The position numbers and the translations under genes are program-made. From positions 4,030,001-4,094,000 of the forward strand of contig BLLK01000047.1 of assembly GCA_021927905.1 (NCBI GenBank): DNA of 64,000 bases. The letters run 5' to 3'. The notes beneath the pieces are model-generated. The model was not told the DNA's origin. It searched no databases and saw nothing but the letters and a program-made list of their open reading frames with translations. This DNA is from Chaetoceros tenuissimus (Eukaryota; Bacillariophyta; Thalassiosirophyceae; Chaetocerotales; Chaetocerotaceae). Shown here in pieces: positions 53,390-64,000 of the stretch (position 1 is its first letter; every line of letters starts with the position of its first letter).

Positions 53390-53710
53390 TCATGGGACAC
53401 TGCAAAAACTTGGAGAATCATCGACTGTAGAAGATGTGCAAAGGGACGACGAGGAATCGCAAGATGCGTACTTTCGCTGCACCTTCTTCAAAGTATGCAT
53501 TTTCTCTAGCCCTTCACGATAGAGTCTCAAATGTATATCAGAAGCACGTCCATGTAGAGCTCTATGATATCTTTTGGATCGGGCCTCTAATTCTTTTTGT
53601 TTGATATCTGCATATGTTGCGCGGAGTAGAAGGAGTCTCTCTTGAACAATGCTACTGTTCCTTGGTGACGAGGAAGAAGCAGATGATTTTCCAGAATGAT
53701 GTTGATTCAT
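53390..53710 (-). CDS. Small Ser-rich/helical protein, unknown
   Basis: Single exon, 106 residues. Ser-rich ends flank a basic amphipathic helix (about 20-85, VQERLLLLRATYADIKQKELEARS split at RATY). No family recognised. Coding status rests on frame length and composition only. Confidence 0.42.
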   Translation of the reverse strand: MNQHHSGKSSASSSSPRNSSIVQERLLLLRATYADIKQKELEARSKRYHRALHGRASDIHLRLYREGLEKMHTLKKVQRKYASCDSSSSLCTSSTVDDSPSFCSVP

Positions 53711-54474
53711 ACTAGGAATTGTTTTATTCTACTTCGTATTGATTGTATCAATATTCTTTACGATATTATGATGAAGTTGAACGGTACAAAATACCAAATA
53801 ACTGTTTTTATGTGCGTTGGATAGGATTATTAGAGTTTTTTCATGTCGAAGTCACCAGCTTTCGTATGAAGTAGAAAATTCACACTAGAGGAGGATGGAA
53901 TCTGTGACACGACTGTGACTGCTTGTAAGTGAAAACATACCTTCCCTTCAACGTGCATCAGTTTGTAGAAAGGAGAACATTCTGGAAATATCACTTTCTC
54001 CCATTTTAGATTACTTTACATGTGCTTGAATAGTTTCTTTTCCCTCCATTCTCTACTTCCTTAAAATGAGAACATTCTAGAAACATCACTAATTCATTTT
54101 GAACCTCATTCTCTCTTTGAACACTGTCTCTCAACGACACACGATTGAAAAAAATTGTGCTAAAAATGTCCCTTCTAAAAAAATTGTACAGTTGTAGAAA
54201 CGAGAACATTAGAAAAATATCACAATTTCATTCCAACACCACATTACTTTCACTATGGATGCTGGAGAGTCAAATTGCCTCAACAGTTCTCCGTATCGTT
54301 TGAAAACGGGAATATTGGTAATATCACAATTTCATTTCTATACGTACGTATTTGAAAGTATCACATTTTCACATCAAGAATTTACTTTCACTATCAGGAT
54401 GCTGGAGTTGAGTCAAAGTTCTTGAACGGTTTCATTCATAATTAAGATTTATTGCATTTTTATCAGATAACATC
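53711..54474. promoter_or_regulatory. Repeat-rich upstream region with heat-shock-element-like motifs (gene K)
   Basis: 764 bp. Perfect three-unit heat shock elements (GAAnnTTCnnGAA) occur at 53975-53987 (GAACATTCTGGAA) and 54070-54082 (GAACATTCTAGAA). Weaker relatives sit near 54203 and 54311. Each is followed by a conserved block of the type ATATCAC(A)TTTCA. The same block recurs upstream of the neighbouring gene L. Regulation by HSF is inferred. Confidence 0.6.
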
Positions 54475-56427
54475 ATGACATACTTCATACATCTTGTGTT
54501 AATTCATTTCTTTCTGTATCATGCAGAGATGGTATCTATGGTAGCAGCAGAGATAATCACATTCAGACCGAAAATCGTAGACGATGATGTAAATAATACT
54601 CGCCAACCGATCAGAAGTGATGATCATCCTGAAATATCTGAACCTGATTACGAAATCTCTCTTACTTCTAAGGTGAGATTTTTGTCTAAATAAATCCTTG
54701 TCACAAATTGTTCTTTACTTACATTGCTATTAACTTTGAACATTGTATTACTCCAAATTTGATTGTCAAGAATGGAAGTTTGTCAAGAAAACGAAGTACT
54801 CTGACAAAAGCTGTTGAAAAAGACTACAACGTTATAAGCACTTCTTCAATTTCAGTGCCGACGCAAACGCTATCCGAGGAAGAGGAGCTTCTAGTAAGAT
54901 ACTTACAAGACTCTTCCCTTTCCTTCTCAATGTCAACTCCTTCAACTAACCTTTCATCAGCCCCATCAACTAACCTTTCACAAGCACCTTCGGCTACACT
55001 GTCACTGAATAGTCCATCTACAAATCCTCCCACTTTTATTTCATCTCCGGACCCAACACCCTCTGTTTTAATTGAAGGTACAGCAACTGGGTCACCTAGC
55101 AATATTCCAAGTATAGAATCTTCTTCATTGCCCAGTTTCAAATCTTCGATGATTCCTAGTTCTAGCCCATCGATTTCCATTTCCTTAACACCACCAAGTG
55201 CTTCTGTAACAAACACACCTTTCCGTTTACCTTCACTACAACCTAGTTTACTTCAATCAAGTGAGCCCTCACGTCTTCCTTCGTGGCAACCTTCTGTGTT
55301 AATTACAGAAAATCCATCAACAACATTATCGGACTTACCAAGTCTTTCGTCGTCAGGTACGCCATCTTTGTGTAATATGATCTTAATTGAACTTTTATGA
55401 TATATGAAATGAGAGATCTTTTAATAACTGCCTCCTCTACAATTAACTAACTTTTTCTTTTCTACCAGATATACCCTCCGTTCGAAAATCTGGAATTCCT
55501 TCAGACCCTCTGTCTCTGGTTCCTTCAATAGCTCAATCTGACCAGCCTTCTCAAGTTCCATCTAACACACCTATTCACAGTCTATCTAGTCCTCCAAGTG
55601 ATCATCCATCTAGTTCAAAACCTTCTCAAGTCCCTTCCATAGAAATAAGTATAGATCCAACTAGTATCAAACAATCCCCTCGTCCAAGTAGTCATCCAAC
55701 TATTCATTTAACAAGTTCAAGGCCTTCTCAAGCTCCTTCCAACGAAATGAGTATAGATCCAACTAGCATCCAACCATTCCCCTTACCAACTAGTCATCCA
55801 AGCAGTCGTCCAACTAGGTTGAAGTGCTTCAATCGTAAAGGACGCCGAATTATTACTTCGAAAGGTAAACGCAGGAAATGCAACTACATTGTAAGAAACA
55901 AAAAGAAGATGTGCGATCGTGGTGATAAATATTGTGCAAACGAATCAGGAAAACTTTTCCGAGATTACAGCGGTCCTTGTTGTGACTCTTGTAATGCATA
56001 CTACAATGAGCCTAGATGTTCGACTTTAACCGTCACTTCTCCACCTACAATTGCTTGTAAGCCTACTACCATTGAAGTCAAGTTAAATGATGAAATCAAT
56101 GAAAACGGACTAATGCTTAGAAAGTATAACCCTTCAAAAGGCAAATTCAGTAGCAAAGTATATGCAAAGGGAAGAAAACATTTCAATGAAGCGAATAAAA
56201 CATACACCTTTGATGTTGGGTGTCTTGAGACAAAAGCTTGCTATCGGTTTACTTTCAAAGACAAGGATAGAAAAACGGGTAAATCAGACGGATTTCTTTC
56301 TGGCAATGGATACGTGAAAGTTGTTTACGGAGAAGAAACGATCAGGTATTCAAAATTTAATAAACCAAAAAAGAATCTCAAGAGGATCAGAGTAAAGTTT
56401 GGAGATAGATGTCCTATTTTTGATTAA
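54475..56427 (+). CDS. Secreted Ser/Pro-rich protein with Cys-rich and novel C-terminal domain (gene K)
   Basis: Three exons, 54475-54672, 54771-55356 and 55469-56427, 580 residues. Signal peptide (MTYFIHLVLIHFFLYHAEM), then SRKRSTLTKAVEKDYN and LSEEEELLVRYLQDSS. A long mucin-like stretch of PS-x-x-PS repeats follows (about 100-440). A Lys/Arg- and Cys-rich ShK-like module comes next (CDRGDKYCANESGKLF, CCDSCNAYYNEPRCS). A final domain of about 110 residues starts TTIEVKLNDEINENG and ends KFGDRCPIFD. The whole head and tail are closely related to gene L (57272-62720), with the same intron phases, but the entire metalloprotease and propeptide-like part is missing. It may be a matrix protein or a competitor/inhibitor-like partner of L (inference). 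Confidence 0.78.
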
Positions 56428-57271
56428 ACAGTGGAATCGTTGGTCATATTTATTTATGCGACAAATTGCAGGTTTTCCTTTTCAGAAAGCTAAAAAAAGA
56501 AGGAACGTTTGGTTTGCTTGGTAATCTAGAGATATTCATTATTACAATTATTATCTATGCACACTTCTCTACAGTTAAGAGAAAGGTTTTCATTTTTTTA
56601 CAATAGATATTTCGAACTCTACAAGTTCCTTTAAGGAATAGAAATTCTCTAGGAATTCAAGAAATCCCCCTTCATGCGGGGGGGTCTTGTCAATTCTCGG
56701 GTCCCGGGGTCTCTTACGAAGTTTTTCCGTGTTTCCTCTGAAAAACGAGAACATTCAGAAAATATCACATTTTCATATCAACATGCATTCCTTCACTACA
56801 ATTGAAATTTCTTGGGAAGAGCTCTTTCAATCGTTTCAAAGCGAAAAATACTGAAAATATCACATCTTCGCATTAAATAGCACATTGCTTGCATTATTTA
56901 TCCTGAAAATATTCCGTGTTTCCTCTGAAAAACGAGAACATTCAGAAAATATCACATTTTCATATCAACATGCATTACTTCACTACAATTGAAATTTCTT
57001 GGGAAGAGCTCTTGCAATCGTTTCAAAGCGAAAAATACTGAAAATATCACATCTTCGCATTAAATATCACATTGCTTGCATTATTTATCCTGAAAATATC
57101 ACATTTTCGAATGAACACATTCTACATTTCACAATCTATGCTGAAAATATCACATTTTCATATCAAATCATTACTTTCACTGCGTATGCTGGAATCGAGT
57201 CAAATTTCTTGAACTGAACTATTCATAATTCAGATTTATTTGCACTAAACCAAACAATTATCAAAAACATC
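56428..57271. promoter_or_regulatory. Repeat-rich upstream region of gene L
   Basis: 844 bp. 56725-56911 and 56912 to about 57090 are near-identical direct repeats (period 187 bp). GAACATTCAGAAA motifs (56749 and 56936), related to heat shock elements, and at least seven ATATCACA blocks (56762, 56857, 56950, 57044, 57065, 57096, 57147) are present. Near 56666-56684 a C5/G5 hairpin (CCCCCTTCATGCGGGGG) stands out in AT-rich DNA. Confidence 0.7.
56725..57090 (+). repeat. 187-bp tandem duplication upstream of gene L
   Basis: Two copies starting TTCCGTGTTTCCTCTG at 56725 and 56912, with only scattered differences. Confidence 0.88.
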
Positions 57272-60200
57272 ATGAGACCTTTCATGCATCTCGTGTTAAT
57301 TCACGTCTTCCTACAAAATGTAGTGATGTCTACGGCAGCAGACGAGGTGGGACTTCCTCTTCCTACTTCGGTGAGTTTTCCCCCGAAATTTCACTCATGA
57401 ATGATGTTCTCTGACTGAATCTCTTTTACTAATTGCTCTATACTTACATTGCTATTTATTTCCAAGAATGAAAGCTTGCCGAGAAAACGAAACACTTTGA
57501 TCAAAGGAGTTGAGAAAGACTACAATATCTTTGATTCTTCAGCAAATTCATCACCGGAGATGAAATTGTTGCCTGAGGAAGAGCAGCTCCTATTGAGATA
57601 CTTACAAGACTCTTCCTATTCATTTTCAATGTCAACTCCTTCAACTACATTTCCATCTACGAATTCTCCTATTGCAGCACCGATGCAATTGTTGTCTGAG
57701 GAGGAAGAGAATGTATTATTTAAATACATCCAAGGCTCTTCATTTTCATTTTCATTTTCAATGTCAGCTCCTTCGACTACACTTTTACCATCTCCACCAC
57801 CTGACAAACCTCCTTCACCAGCACCTTCGACCACACTTTCACTGAAAAGACCGTCCACAAAACCTCCAAGCACCTTTAGTTTATACAATCCACCTTTTAA
57901 CGAAGATTCGCAAAATATCCAGCCTACTCAAGTCCCGTTCCTTGAAGTTACAACTCCTTCTGAGGGAGAATGCTGTGATTGTACATATAAAGTTAGGGGA
58001 GATTTGATTACAGTAGAATCATGTTGTGGAACCTGTATAACAACTGGAAACCCAGAAAATAGAGGTTGTTTTATTCCAGGTGAATCTTGCCCTATTTGTA
58101 AATGGGACACTAACGGAGACAGAAATAATGTACCGTGTTGTGGAACCTGCGAAGAATCCGGAAGAGTGAAAGGTTGTTTTCCTGAAAGCAGATGCGATAT
58201 TTGCTCTGAAACAGGTGAAGAATGTTGTGGAACATGTGTGACGAATGGACCTCAAGAAGGCAGAGGTTGTTTTGAATGTACTGGTTCTATTGTAGATGTG
58301 CAATATGAGGATCCAGCGCCTGATGGTGATGATCAATTCTTGTTCTGTGAAACTCCAAATGGAAATAGTTTGAAGGTGACAGCTGCAAATGGCAATTTCA
58401 TCAATGAAAACTTTGGAAAAGGAAAGTTCAAGTCCGGAAAGATTGACCTTGAATTTGATGATGATGCAACGTTTGACTTCGCGAATGGTGAAATCCGTTC
58501 CAATAACAAACTTCCTAAAATTAAAGGGAAGAAGCAAAAAAGATGCGGGAAAAACAAAAGCAAGCTTCCAGATGAATGCCCTATTTGTAAATGGGACATT
58601 GATGGACAGAGAAATAATGTACCGTGTTGTGGAACTTGTGTCGAATCAGGAAAAGACAAAGGTTGTTTTCCTGAAGAACGTCGACTCCAGACTCAAGAAG
58701 TTGTAGGAAACTGTGGTACCTACCTTGGAGGATCATGTGCTGGAACTAGAACTGTTCTTGTCGTTCGTGTTGAAGCTGCCGATAAAAATACAACTGCTGA
58801 AGAAAGTGAATTGTCCGATAGTATTTTTGGAACTTCTGGAGATTTTCTCAACCTACAATCATGGTACAATCAATGTTCCTACAATCAATTGAATTTTGTA
58901 CCTGCAACAGGAGACGGGATCAATGGTGGTGTAACTACAGTGCAAGTCTCTTCTTCCACTACTGATGGAGACTCTGTCATGAATAATCAAATTGCGACAG
59001 CGTTGAATACAAATTTTGGTGTGAGCAGTCCAAACCAAATTGCAAATCATGTCATGTACTGTCTACCAGCTGGAACCATGAGTGGTATTGCATACGCTAA
59101 TGTTAATAATTGGCGTTCTGTTTACTCGGATAACTGGTGTACCTATGTGTCAGCTCAAGGTAAGTTGGAAACAAGAGCTAAGATTTCTATTCCTAAGCTC
59201 CATACAAAATATTGATAACACATTATTCTTCTTTTTCTTTGTAGCTCATGAAATTGGACACAACCTCGTGTTGGCACACTCTGGAGATCCTGCCGCTACC
59301 GGTTCAGCACTAACCTACGGAGATAAGAGTGGTATGATGGGATTCAGTTACAGTAACGACGATGGCCCAATGCAGTGCTTTAATGCACCAAAGAACTGGC
59401 AACTTGGATGGTATGACGACAAACAGATAGCTGTCTCATATGATGGATGGGGAGGAAATCTTATTGGACTTGCTGACTATGGAAATTCCAATGTTGCTTT
59501 AGAAGACATGGTCATTGCAAAAGTCGACTTAGATGAGAGCTACTATGTAAGCTTCAATAGAAAAACTGACATCAATGGTGGTACTCAAGAAGGTGTAGAT
59601 CAAGTCATGGTTCATAAACGTGATCTTGGAACGGGTTATGGAGCATCAGATGTTTTAGCATATCTCAATAGCGGGGAATCATTTACATCTGGAAACTTTG
59701 CAGTCACTGTGAATAGCATCGATTTGAATTCGAACCCTGCAAGAGCAAATGTAAACATTCAGCGCTTCGATTCCCCACCTCCATGCTATACTGGAACAAT
59801 TTCCATTACAATCATCCCAGACCCATATCCTGGTGAGACCTCTTGGGATATCGTGGACGAAGCTGATAATGTAGTTACATCAGGCGATTTTTTGGGAGTC
59901 TCAAATATTGAATTAGCGGATGGATACTACATTTTCTCCATTTATGATCAATATGGAGATGGTATGTGTTGCCAATACGGAGATGGTTCCTACACATTTC
60001 AAATAGGCAGTACTTTGGTCAAGACAGGAGGAGACTTTGGTCTTCAAGAAAGCACAAACTTTGGAATTTGCAACAATGTTTCACCTACAACAACTGAAAC
60101 GAATGCTCCAACTATTTCTCCGACAAACTCACCAACATCGGCACCTACTCCTGGACCAACAAACCAGCCGACACCTGGGGTACGTTTGCTTCATCAACAT

Positions 60201-62720
60201 CTTGTTTCATATTCTTTAATAGAAGTTGCTAACATGTCTCCTTTTCTTATCTTTTTCACAGCCAACATCGGCACCTACTCCTGGACCAACAAACCAGCCG
60301 ACACCTGGGGTACGTTTGCTTCATCAACATCTTGTTTCATATTCTTTAATAGAAGTTGCTAACATATCTCCGTTTCTTATCTTTTTCACAGCCAACACCT
60401 GGACCCAGTCCTGGACCAACAAACCAGCCGACACCTGGGGTACGTTTGCTTCATCAACATCTTGTTTCATATTCTTTAAAAGAAGTTGCTAACATGTCTC
60501 CTTTTCTTATCTTTTTCACAGCCAACATCGGCACCTACTCCTGGACCAACAAACCAGCCGACACCTGGGGTACGTTTGCTTCATCAACATCTTGTTTCAT
60601 ATTCTTTAAAAGAAGTTGCTAACATATCTCCGTTTCTTATCTTTTTCACAGCCAACACCTGGACCCAGTCCTGGACCAACAAACCAGCCGACACCTGGGG
60701 TACGTTTGCTCTATACCTATCTTGTATCTTTTTAGAAGAAGTTGCTAACATGTATCCTTTTCTTTCATTTTTCACAGCCGACACCTGGACCCACATTATC
60801 ACCAACATTTGCACCAACTAGCATCCCAACTAGTTCTCCAACGCCCGTACCAACTGCAGCAAGTTCATTAGCAGATGTGAGTTATTTCTATTGTATTATA
60901 CCCAGGAAATTATTTTCTAAGCTAACGAAATATCCCAGCCAACGAAAGCACCCACTCCATTGTCGCCTGATCAAAACGAATTAACAAATGAAAACACACC
61001 AACATCATCGCCTGTACCCTCTCATACCCCCAGCAACATCCCAAGTGCAGAACCTTCTTCTTTGCCTAGTTTTAGTTTTTCTCTGGTTCCTTCAGTGGTT
61101 CAATCTGACAAGCCTTCTCAAGTCCTGTCTAATGCACCTTCTCGCAGTCCATCAGTGGTTCCCTCAGATGTGCCATCTGACAGTCTATCAAGCGTGCCGT
61201 CAGACAAACCATCCATGGTTTCATCTACGACCCCATCTCTGGTTCTGTCTACTGCACCAAGTCATAGTCCATCCCTCAGTCCATCCAAGACACCATCGAC
61301 AGATACACAGACACCAACAGTGTCACCTGCTCCCTCTATCGTTAGCAATACGCCAAGTGTAGAATATTCTTCTTTGCCTAGTCTCAAGCCTTCGACGATT
61401 CCTAGCTCCAGTCCTTCACTTTCCTCTTCGACAACACCGAGTGTGTTACATTCAGAGTTGCCATCAACATCGCAATCACCAAGTGTTTTGCTCTCAAGTG
61501 ATCCGTCTGTGGCGCCAAGTGGTAGGTATTACATCACACGTACATGTGCTCTATGAAGAGACTAATCATGGGTTGGTGTTGAGATTATGCCTACTTCCTT
61601 TCTTTAGCCTATTTGCTTGTTATGATAATTGCAAAATATCATTGTCACTTGTTCTACAATTTACTAACTTTTTCTTTCCAAACCAGATATTCCGTCAATC
61701 CAAGCATCCGTTGATCCTTCAGTCCCTCTGTCTCTAGTTCCTTCAGTTGCTCAATCTGACCAGCCTTCTCAAGTTCCGTCTAATGCACCTACTCCTAGGC
61801 CATCTATCAGCACATCTAGTCCTCCAACTGGTCATCCAACAAGTTCAAAGCCTTCTCAAGGCCCTTCCATAGAAATAAGTGACGATCCAACAACTTCTAG
61901 TTCCGTCAAACCATCTCTTTTACCGTCTAATTCTCCAACTGATCATTTAACAAGTTCAAAGCCTTCTCAAGCTCCTTCCAACGAAATGAGTATAGATCCA
62001 ACTAGCATCCAACCATCCCACTTACCAAGTATTCATCCAACTGATGATCCAACTAGGTTGAAGTGCTTCGATCAATCAGGACGCCCGATCCTCACTTGGA
62101 AAGGTAGACGACGAAAGTGCAAATACATTGCAAGCAACAAAAGGAAATTGTGCGATCGTGGAGACAAGTATTGTGCAAACGAATCAGGAAAACTTTTCCG
62201 AGATTACAGCGGTTCCTGTTGTGACTCTTGTAATGTATACTACAATGAGCCTAGATGTTCGACTTTAACTGACACTTCTCCACCGACAATTGCACCTGTC
62301 ACTTCTAAACCTACAACTGCACCTGTCACTTCTTCACCTACAATTACTTGTAAGCCTACTACCATTGAAGTCAAATTAAATGATGAAATCAATGAAAACG
62401 GACTAATGCTTAGGAAGTATAACCATTCTACTCGCAAATTCAGTATCAAAGTATATGCAAAGGGAAGAAAACATTTCAATGAAGCGAATAAAACATACAC
62501 CTTTGATGTTGGATGTCTTGAGACAAAAGCTTGCTATCGGTTTACTTTCAGAGACAAGGATAAAAAAAAAGGTCAATCAGACGGATTTCTTTCTGGCAAT
62601 GGATATGTGAAAGTTATCTACGGAGAAGAAACGATCAGGTATTCAAAATTTAATAAACCAAAGAAGAATCTCAAGAGGATCGGAGTAAAGTTTGGAGATA
62701 GATGTCCTATTTTTGATTAA
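57272..62720 (+). CDS. Large secreted M11 (gametolysin-type) metallopeptidase, multi-domain (gene L)
   Basis: Ten exons: 57272-57370, 57467-59159, 59245-60179, 60262-60309, 60392-60439, 60522-60569, 60652-60699, 60778-60876, 60939-61521 and 61687-62720, 1544 residues. Signal peptide MRPFMHLVLIHVFLQNVVM. Ser/Pro linkers precede a repeated Cys module (CPICKW with VPCCGTC, twice, plus two variants). The M11 domain has zinc site HEIGHNLVLAH near 599 (across the intron) and Met-turn SGMMGFS near 625. A domain with YDQYGDGMCC follows. Next come the PTxxPT exon array (16 residues per exon), mucin-like PS repeats, then the ShK-like and C-terminal domains shared with gene K (ending FGDRCPIFD). The likely substrate is wall or mucilage glycoprotein (family knowledge plus inference). 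Confidence 0.87.
60180..60777 (+). repeat. Tandem array of exon-intron units in gene L
   Basis: Four 130-bp units, each an 82-bp intron (GTACGTTTGC ... TTTTTCACAG) plus a 48-nt exon, then a shorter diverged intron. Exons alternate between PTSAPTPGPTNQPTPG and PTPGPSPGPTNQPTPG, and the introns alternate between CATGTCTCC and CATATCTCC variants. A 130-bp unit was therefore doubled, then the 260-bp pair was doubled again. All introns are phase 0. Confidence 0.92.
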
Positions 62721-62799
62721 AATATTTCTCTTAAACAATAAAAATTTCATGTTGCCTTCTACTCACGCTGGCATTTTACTTTTGATTTGTGGGTCAGTA

Positions 62800-64000
62800 C
62801 CGCCAGACGACAAATTTTACCATTCAGATTGCTCATAACCTCGGAGGTTTCGTAGTTGGTACATACTCATACTAACTTACATCATCAGGAGGTTCATACG
62901 ATCATTTCACCTGTGAATAAGGTGACAAACTTCATAGAACGAGAGGTAGAGCAGCATGTTTGCTTCAACCACGGTGTGAAAATATGATATTTTTGGTAAA
63001 TTTTAGGCAGTATATTTGCAGTATGATAGAGGTTCAAATTATTACATCCTTTTTCAAAACAAGAAAAATGTCAGATGTCAAAACACTTATAATACACTGT
63101 TCCAAAATGAAAGTATGATATGCTTGGCAGCTGAGCATCCTCACAAAGGTGACCTCTATGGAATCAATGCTGTAAATGACAAGTCTATCCAAAATGGCAA
63201 TGCAGACGTAGATATTAGAATATCTTCTTCGAACGTAGATGAGGTTCTCTATGTTACTTATCTTCGAAAGACTGGTCCTAATCGCGATGTATCAAAGTAT
63301 GGAAACAGTGTTCTTGTTCATAGAACAGAGAGCAAAACTTTTGATATGAATAGTGAGTTCATAATCAGTCTTCAATCTGGTAAGAGATACAAAAGAGACT
63401 GGGATGGTGAAGGAAAGCTCACCATTGAAGTATTTTCCATTGATATTGGTTCGCCTGGGAAAGCAAACGTTCTCATCTACTCTGGAGATAATGATGGAGG
63501 GATGAAATGTGATACTAATCTGATCTAGTCCAACCCACTACGGCTAATGATCAAGTTCCCGAAATGAAGTGTCAGGATACTGTAGGGAAGATTAAGTTCG
63601 TAAACAAATCTGGTAAAGTTCTACAAAAGCCATGCACATGGGCTGCAGTAAAAGCAAATCAAAGGTGCAGATTTCCAGAAAGTAAGTATACAGATAGTAT
63701 TGATTTCTTCTTTATTATCTCGAGACAGATGACTTTGTTTCTAATTTACATTTTTCAGTAACAGCCGGGTGCCCAGTTACCTGTGGAGCTGACTGTCAAT
63801 GTATTCAAACTTTAGATACTTTCAAGGTAAATGTAGTGCAAAGAACATGTAATAACGTGGAACAGAATAGGAGGTGAGTGTCTTGTAAAATGGAAATTCT
63901 GTCTTGTAGTACATATTCAAAGCATTTACCAAGAATCTACTGCCCTTATTCTTTTTGTCCTAACAATTGATACTCACTTGTTTCAATCTAATAGTGTTCG
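62800..64000 (+). pseudogene. Decayed third copy of membrane-anchored M11 gene (runs off window)
   Basis: 62845-62990 is recognisable as the zinc-site to KTWQFG region of copies A/B (IAHNLGGF, GGSYDH, FNHGVK remain) but the frame is broken and the zinc-site start is altered. 63130-63528 is a well-kept frame matching exon 2 (HPHKGDLYGINAVND, LRKTGPNRD, GDNDGGMKC), ending in a premature stop. The ShK part from 63564 keeps its splice sites: donor near 63681, acceptor near 63761, donor near 63874 and an acceptor TAG at the window end. The 5' 1.3 kb of the gene is absent. It lies just after gene L in the same orientation. Confidence 0.8.

Noticed and set aside
53285-53509. Plus-strand frame overlapping the small Ser-rich gene
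   Set aside because: Low-quality composition and mostly antisense to the better minus-strand frame at 53390-53710.
60226-60821. Open frames reading through the gene L repeat array
   Set aside because: They run through clear introns (GTACGT...CACAG). The spliced phase-0 exons give a continuous Pro/Thr repeat matching the flanking protein, whereas the read-through frames give unrelated hydrophobic sequence.

Overview
The window is nuclear DNA of a stramenopile alga, most likely a diatom. The genome is AT-rich with short (about 65-100 bp) GT-AG spliceosomal introns and tightly packed genes on both strands. Two proteins begin with a signal peptide followed by the A/S-A-F type motif used for entry into secondary plastids. 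Secreted proteins carry Cys-rich ShK-like modules, gametolysin-type (M11) peptidase domains and long Ser/Pro/Thr stretches typical of diatoms. A Chaetoceros-like centric diatom would fit, but that is a guess. All gene models below were built by hand from reading frames and splice sites; exon lengths sum to whole codons in every spliced model given.

Layout. 1-1298: 5' end of a Ty1/copia LTR retroelement on the minus strand, sitting in an intron of a glycine-rich gene (1341-2408). 3297-24033: ordinary housekeeping and secretory genes: a Nudix-HAD fusion, the Paf1-complex subunit RTF1, a TIR-like/kinesin-light-chain repeat gene with two frameshifts, TMEM222, a secreted trypsin with Cys-rich tail, a plastid WW-PP2C phosphatase, MoaA/CNX2, a GH43-like secreted protein, a fucosyltransferase-like protein, a 7TM receptor-like protein and a small acidic protein. 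24228-28362: a 4.1-kb Mutator-like (MULE) DNA transposon with inverted ends and a 9-bp target duplication. It carries a 5'-truncated transposase and a second, unrecognised gene. 28551-41569: a coiled-coil protein, a double-MYND protein, an Ariadne RBR ubiquitin ligase, a heat shock factor, a glycosyltransferase-like protein and a mitochondrial RRM protein.

41624-64000 is the most unusual part. Two type II membrane-anchored M11 metalloproteases (41624-44060 minus, 50464-52873 plus) lie as an inverted pair around tRNase Z, ALG7/DPAGT1 and a LAMTOR5-like gene. They are followed by two secreted paralogs: a 580-residue protein without a protease domain (54475-56427) and a roughly 1544-residue, ten-exon M11 protease (57272-62720) with the same head and tail. 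A decayed third copy of the membrane-anchored type lies at 62800-64000. The long gene contains a tandem array of 130-bp exon-plus-intron units, each adding exactly 16 residues. The DNA upstream of both secreted genes is a repeated array with heat-shock-element-like motifs, and the window also encodes a heat shock factor. Between M11 gene A and tRNase Z lies a direct duplication that joins a copy of the M11 promoter and start codon to a copy of the tRNase Z 3' end.

Together the region shows a basic set of information-processing and glycosylation genes, plus a fast-changing family of extracellular, wall- or matrix-directed proteases. That family is evolving by tandem duplication, domain loss, exon amplification and promoter duplication.
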